9,804 nucleotides of DNA. Origin: Ruminococcus sp. UBA4383 (GTDB lineage: Bacteria; Bacillota; Clostridia; Oscillospirales; Ruminococcaceae). The stretch is from NCBI GenBank assembly GCA_002389995.1, contig DGRR01000233.1:1-9804 (forward strand), in the 5' to 3' direction. Of the stretch, positions 6,732 to 9,804 are shown piece by piece. The position numbers and the translations under genes are program-made. The stretch's first letter is position 1, and each line of letters begins with the position of its first letter. The notes beneath the pieces were generated by a model. That model did no database searches, was not told where the DNA came from, and saw only the letters and a program-made list of their open reading frames with translations.

Positions 6732-7265
6732 TTGGCTTATAATATAAGAAAATTTGATTTCATCATACTCGATGCAATACAGAAAAATCTCCGCAATCCC
6801 TTTATGGACGAACTTATGCCAAAAGTAACAATTCTCGGAGACAAAGGACTTTTCTTTATATTTATCTCAATTTTTATGCTTTTCTTCAAACAGTACCGAA
6901 ACTGCGGAATATCCTGTCTTACGGGAATGATGTGCGGCGTTATAGTGGGAAACCTTATAGTCAAAAATATTGTCAGGCGTTCAAGACCGTGCTGGATAAA
7001 TGATAAAATAGATATGCTTATTGAAGTGCCGAAAGATTATTCGTTTCCGTCAGGGCATACTCTTGCGGCATTCATATTTGCAACGGTTGTCCTGCACTAT
7101 GATAAAAGAATCGGTATTCCCGCTTTAATTATAGCTGCTGCGATAGCTTTTTCGAGAATGTATCTGTATGTACATTTTCCGACAGATATTCTTTTCGGAG
7201 TTGTGCTTGGAATTTTAATAGGCTGTTCGGTAGTTCATTTCCTCGACAAATATCTTTTTACATGA
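6732..7265 (+). CDS. PAP2-family membrane phosphatase (undecaprenyl-diphosphate or lipid phosphatase)
   Basis: This 177-residue integral membrane protein has the complete three-part acid phosphatase signature: KNIVRRSRP (Lys78 to Pro86, the KX6RP motif), PSGH (106-109), and SRMYLYVHFPTD (Ser141 with His148 and Asp152). Hydrophobic segments lie near 38-53, 60-77, 110-122, 126-141 and 151-172. Members dephosphorylate lipid phosphates at the outer membrane face. BcrC-like members recycle undecaprenyl diphosphate for peptidoglycan synthesis; others act on phosphatidic acid or phosphatidylglycerol phosphate. The substrate cannot be decided from sequence alone. The start is TTG 6732, set by GGAGG at 6718-6722 and by a promoter at 6664-6692; the open frame continues upstream to 6576, but that part precedes the promoter and lacks hydrophobic or family character. 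The gene has its own promoter and terminator, so it is monocistronic, convergent with sigE and divergent from the helicase. Confidence 0.92.
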   Translation: MAYNIRKFDFIILDAIQKNLRNPFMDELMPKVTILGDKGLFFIFISIFMLFFKQYRNCGISCLTGMMCGVIVGNLIVKNIVRRSRPCWINDKIDMLIEVPKDYSFPSGHTLAAFIFATVVLHYDKRIGIPALIIAAAIAFSRMYLYVHFPTDILFGVVLGILIGCSVVHFLDKYLFT

Positions 7266-7296
7266 AAAATATCCTGCTTGTGCAGGATATTTTTTT
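7265..7296. terminator. Bidirectional rho-independent terminator between PAP2 gene and sigE
   Basis: A perfect 13-bp stem (7265-7277 with 7282-7294) contains ATATCCTGC/GCAGGATAT closed by a four-base loop, with A and T runs at its ends. It directly follows the phosphatase stop (7263-7265) and reaches into the sigE stop codon (TAA, 7295-7297). The minus-strand transcript therefore enters the hairpin immediately after sigE, and both genes end here. Confidence 0.92.
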
Positions 7297-7996
7297 ATGA
7301 TATTTTTTCAAGCCTTGAACGCAGTTTCTTTATGATTTTCTTTTCAAGCCTTGATATGTATGACTGTGATATACCTATAAGTTCAGCAACTTCTTTCTGG
7401 GTCTTTTCTTTTCCGTCAACAAGTCCGAAACGCATTTCCATTATTTCCCTTTCACGGTCGCAGAGTTCGGAAACGGCTTCCCTCAGCATTTCTCTTTCAG
7501 CCTCGCTTTCGATTCCCCTGCTGACTACATCTTCATCAGTTCCCAGAACGTCCGACAGAAGCAGTTCATTTCCGTCATAGTCTATATTCAGCGGTTCATC
7601 TATTGAAAGGTCATTTCTGTACTGTGATGCCTTACGCATAAACATAAGTATTTCATTTTCAATGCATCTTGATGCATATGTGGCAAGCTTTATATTTTTA
7701 TTCGGACAGAATGTGTTTACTGCCTTGATAAGTCCTATTGTACCTATCGAAACCAAATCCTCTATGCCGACACCCGATGATTCAAATTTTTTCGCTATGT
7801 ACACCACAAGCCTCAGATTATGCACTATGAGAATATTTCTCGCCTCACGGTCATTGTTGACAAGCCGTATGAAAACATCTTCTTCCTCCTGCTTTGTAAG
7901 CGGAGGCGGAAGCGTATCCGCACCGTTTACATAATAGACTTCCTCACTGCTGAAAAACTCCATTATTTTCCTTAAAATCTCTTTTATCTTGTTCAT
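7295..7996 (-). CDS. sigE: Pro-sigma-E, early mother-cell sporulation sigma factor (SpoIIGB)
   Basis: Sigma-E directs early mother-cell transcription after asymmetric division and is made as an inactive precursor that SpoIIGA cleaves. The 233-residue product aligns by eye with B. subtilis SigE along its whole length. Landmarks are [15 protein letters not shown] at the pro-peptide junction, [13 protein letters not shown] and [19 protein letters not shown] (region 2), [16 protein letters not shown] (103-118), the region 3 block [20 protein letters not shown], and the region 4 helix-turn-helix [20 protein letters not shown] (200-219). Cleavage at the position equivalent to Bacillus (between two tyrosines) would fall between Tyr21 and Tyr22, so the pro-peptide is about 21 residues instead of 27. 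The start is ATG 7996, with GGAG 11 nt away and purine-rich sequence between. It lies 27 nt downstream of spoIIGA in the same operon, and a terminator follows at once, so no sigG is attached. Confidence 0.96.
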   Translation of the reverse strand: MNKIKEILRKIMEFFSSEEVYYVNGADTLPPPLTKQEEEDVFIRLVNNDREARNILIVHNLRLVVYIAKKFESSGVGIEDLVSIGTIGLIKAVNTFCPNKNIKLATYASRCIENEILMFMRKASQYRNDLSIDEPLNIDYDGNELLLSDVLGTDEDVVSRGIESEAEREMLREAVSELCDREREIMEMRFGLVDGKEKTQKEVAELIGISQSYISRLEKKIIKKLRSRLEKIS

Positions 7997-8023
7997 TTTC
8001 TCTCTCCAATCTTTATATTTCGT

Positions 8024-8833
8024 TTATAATATCTTAGGGTTGAAAATAGCCTTTCCTCTGCTGTGACCTGAACCAATCATAGCTTCAACAGGTTTTTCCT
8101 CCCCTGAACAGCCGTTTATTATTTTTATCTCATCAGGACGGAAAACCGCCATGAATCCGCTTTCGGAAACTGTCGAACAGGGTACAAGACGATAGCCTTT
8201 CGGAAGAATATCCCCTCCGTCCTCATATCCTGTAAGCCTTGAAAAATCTTCATTTCCGCATATTATAACGGGCTGACCCGAAAAATAATCTATAAGTCCG
8301 TTGCCCGTATCCGCAAGCCCTTCACATTCTATTTCCTTTCCCTCATACCTTATGACGACCCTGTACTGACAATCGGTATATCTGTCGGATATTCTGCGGA
8401 ATATACAGACTATTCCGTATAATGCCGCTGTCGTTGCAATCAATACTATAAGGGAAAAATCTATGTAGAAATATGTATTCGAGAAATGCATGAAATCAGG
8501 TTTCAGCCACGAATATACCCCGTATACTCCGCCTGCAAATATGAAATTCACTCCGAAAAAATACGCTGTATTCATAAATATTCTCTTTTTGCTTTTCATT
8601 CCGAATGATATGATAACAATAGTGACGGCGGCAAAAGTTTTTATTAAAAAATTTATAAATATTCCCAGTTCAGGGGCAAATATCAGCAGAGAATATAAAC
8701 TCCCGTATGCAGATGCCATAATACACCGCATATTCTTCAAAGGGGTATGCGTAAGCTTTGCAGTAGTTTTCAGCAGAATACAGTTTACATAAATATTCAG
8801 AACTATAAGCACATCAATATATATTGTCTGCAA
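8024..8833 (-). CDS. spoIIGA: SpoIIGA, membrane-embedded aspartic protease that activates pro-sigma-E
   Basis: SpoIIGA sits in the sporulation septum and cleaves the pro-peptide from sigma-E. The 269-residue product begins MQTIYIDVLIVLN, the typical SpoIIGA opening. It has about five hydrophobic segments (roughly 4-22, 37-54, 58-78, 89-108, 122-145) followed by a soluble protease-like domain. The catalytic motif is LADTGNGL, with Asp175 in the DTGN context expected of the dimeric, retropepsin-like active site. It is somewhat shorter than the roughly 300-residue Bacillus protein. The start is TTG 8833, with AAAGGGGG 7 nt upstream; the methionines further in would remove the first membrane segment. 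sigE follows after 27 nt. An LRR protein gene ends 28 nt upstream, in place of the ftsZ or other neighbours often seen, and a TATAAT at that gene's stop codon may serve as a local promoter. Confidence 0.93.
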   Translation of the reverse strand: MQTIYIDVLIVLNIYVNCILLKTTAKLTHTPLKNMRCIMASAYGSLYSLLIFAPELGIFINFLIKTFAAVTIVIISFGMKSKKRIFMNTAYFFGVNFIFAGGVYGVYSWLKPDFMHFSNTYFYIDFSLIVLIATTAALYGIVCIFRRISDRYTDCQYRVVIRYEGKEIECEGLADTGNGLIDYFSGQPVIICGNEDFSRLTGYEDGGDILPKGYRLVPCSTVSESGFMAVFRPDEIKIINGCSGEEKPVEAMIGSGHSRGKAIFNPKIL

Positions 8834-8840
8834 ATCCTGT

Positions 8841-8848
8841 CCCCCTTT
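8841..8848 (-). promoter_or_regulatory. Ribosome binding site that fixes the spoIIGA TTG start
   Basis: The minus strand reads AAAGGGGG at 8841-8848, with 7 nt to the TTG at 8831-8833. This spacing, and the match of the resulting N-terminus to SpoIIGA proteins, support the non-ATG start. Confidence 0.75.
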
Positions 8849-8860
8849 CAGCCGTGTTAT

Positions 8861-8866
8861 ATTATA
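8861..8866 (-). promoter_or_regulatory. Candidate -10 box of a spoIIGA-sigE promoter
   Basis: A perfect minus-strand TATAAT overlaps the stop codon of the LRR gene and would start transcription near 8854, about 20 nt before the spoIIGA start codon and just upstream of its ribosome binding site. No TTGACA-like box lies 17 nt upstream. The sequence TTTTCGGAAAG (8874-8884) just upstream resembles a Spo0A box weakly (8 of 11 by eye to the reverse consensus TTTTCGACAAA). The B. subtilis spoIIG promoter is Spo0A-activated, which makes this worth noting, but the evidence is thin. Confidence 0.35.
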
Positions 8867-9749
8867 CTCTTTTCTTTCCGAAAAAATACCTTATAAATAA
8901 AAATAACAGGAGCGAAATTACTGCCGTACCGATAAAAAATAAAATTATTGACTTGAATGTCATTTTTTTATCTGAAATATTAACTGCCATTGCCTGAACT
9001 ATGTCCTCCGCAGAACGGAATTTTAAATTATTTTCGTCTGCATATTTTTCCGCAGTTGATTTTTTACTGCCCATGATGCAGAATTTTTCTTTCAGTACAG
9101 GTTCATTGTTTTCGGGAATATATCCGAATGCCCTCTCACCTATCGTATTCACGCAGGGCGGAATATATATTTTTCCGAGCGAATTGCACATATAAAATGC
9201 TCCCTTGCCGATTTTCTCAGTTTTCCCGCCAAGAGAAACATATGTCAGCGATGTACACCCTGAAAAGCAGTAATTCCCTATATAGTCAACGCTTTCGGGA
9301 ATTTTTATTTCCGTCAAGGATATACAAGCCCTGAAACATGATTCGGGAAGATATTCTGTATCCGCATTTATTTTTGCTTCTGAAAGAGATGTACACCCGC
9401 AGAAACTGCCTGTCCCCATGGACTTTACATTTTCGGGTATATTCACTTTTTCAAGCGATACGCAGGCATAAAAGCTGTGATGACCAATTCTTTCGAGAGT
9501 ATCGGGAAATTCTATTTCTTTAAGGGATTTACAGTCAAAAAATGCGTTGTCTCTTATTTCAGTAACGGGACAGCCTTCTATTTTTTCGGGCAGCGTTATT
9601 TTTTCGGGATTTCCGCTGAATCCTGTAATTACAGCTTCATTTCTTATGACTGTATATGTATATTTTAATTCTTCTGCACGAATATCCGACAATTTAAGCG
9701 AAAATACAAACGGTATCGACATAATAAAAGATATTATTCTTTTTTTCAT
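8862..9749 (-). CDS. Membrane-anchored BspA-type leucine-rich-repeat protein
   Basis: This 295-residue protein has an N-terminal signal segment (about 1-25, KKR followed by a hydrophobic run). Six consecutive 23-residue repeats run from 69 to 206 with the pattern xFxxCxSLxxIxIPxxVxxIGxx; examples are SFYACVSLEKVNIPENVKSM and CFSGCTSLTYVSL. The characteristic repeat-domain end CIMGSKKSTAEKYADENNLKF follows. A strong hydrophobic helix near 267-289 and the basic end GKKRV finish the protein. The expected topology is repeats outside the membrane with a short cytoplasmic tail. This is the Treponema/BspA type of LRR (LRR_5), generally used for protein or surface binding; the partner is unknown. The start is ATG 9749 with AGGAGG 5-6 nt upstream. 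It precedes spoIIGA by 28 nt on the same strand, so co-transcription is possible, but a sporulation role is inference. Its promoter is not in view. Confidence 0.85.
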   Translation of the reverse strand: MKKRIISFIMSIPFVFSLKLSDIRAEELKYTYTVIRNEAVITGFSGNPEKITLPEKIEGCPVTEIRDNAFFDCKSLKEIEFPDTLERIGHHSFYACVSLEKVNIPENVKSMGTGSFCGCTSLSEAKINADTEYLPESCFRACISLTEIKIPESVDYIGNYCFSGCTSLTYVSLGGKTEKIGKGAFYMCNSLGKIYIPPCVNTIGERAFGYIPENNEPVLKEKFCIMGSKKSTAEKYADENNLKFRSAEDIVQAMAVNISDKKMTFKSIILFFIGTAVISLLLFLFIRYFFGKKRV

Positions 9750-9758
9750 AAAAACCTC

Positions 9759-9804
9759 CTGTTTTTTAATGGGGGGAAGCCGCCCAGTTTTTTCATGGGG
9801 AAGC
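9759..9804. repeat. Two imperfect direct repeats at the window edge
   Basis: CTGTTTTTTAATGGGGGGAAGC (9759-9780) and CAGTTTTTTCATGGGGAAGC (9785-9804) differ by two substitutions and a 2-nt gap, with a 26-bp period and CGCC between them. The second copy runs to the window end, so the array may continue. It lies directly upstream of the LRR gene's ribosome binding site. Confidence 0.55.

Noticed and set aside
8171..8177. Perfect TGTCGAA Spo0A-box core in spoIIGA
   Set aside because: It lies in coding sequence about 175 bp from sigE without a promoter beside it. The same heptamer also occurs inside yfmH (near 2967) and yfmF (near 4144), so it looks like a codon-use coincidence.

Overview
The window looks like core chromosome of an anaerobic, moderately AT-rich Firmicute of the Clostridia, most plausibly a Ruminococcus-like member of the Oscillospiraceae. 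The grounds are a pro-sigma-E/SpoIIGA pair, strong AGGAGG-type ribosome binding sites, frequent TTG starts, and the sequence character of Lgt, FolD and the paired M16 proteins. I see no mobile elements, CRISPR arrays, rRNA or tRNA.

Left part (1-4595): the tail of a rightward gene ends at a perfect palindromic terminator (88-117) that also serves the leftward operon yfmF - yfmH - lgt - folD. That operon starts at a good extended -10 promoter (4567-4595). It is tightly packed: a 1-nt overlap between yfmF and yfmH, 3 nt between yfmH and lgt, and a 17-nt overlap between lgt and folD. It joins an M16 peptidase pair (one active, one without the metal site) to the prolipoprotein diacylglyceryl transferase and a one-carbon folate enzyme.

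Middle part (4716-7296): a leftward unit holds a DEAD-box RNA helicase with a DbpA-type RNA-binding domain, followed at once by an overlooked 35-codon single-pass membrane protein. A PAP2-family phosphatase is transcribed divergently from the helicase. Two near-consensus sigma-A-type promoters lie between them, and the phosphatase starts at TTG.

Right part (7295-9804): a leftward cluster encodes a membrane-anchored BspA-type leucine-rich-repeat protein, SpoIIGA (membrane aspartic protease) and pro-sigma-E. SpoIIGA activates sigma-E in the mother cell by removing its N-terminal pro-peptide. The cluster ends at a hairpin terminator shared with the convergent PAP2 gene, so the sigG gene often found next to sigE elsewhere is absent here. 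At the right edge lies an imperfect 26-bp-period repeat just upstream of the LRR gene.

Most of the window is ordinary housekeeping and sporulation content. The points most worth a second look are the LRR gene placed in front of spoIIGA-sigE, the short sigma-E pro-peptide, the small membrane protein, the M16/Lgt operon, and the edge repeat. I found no clear evidence of a wholly new system.
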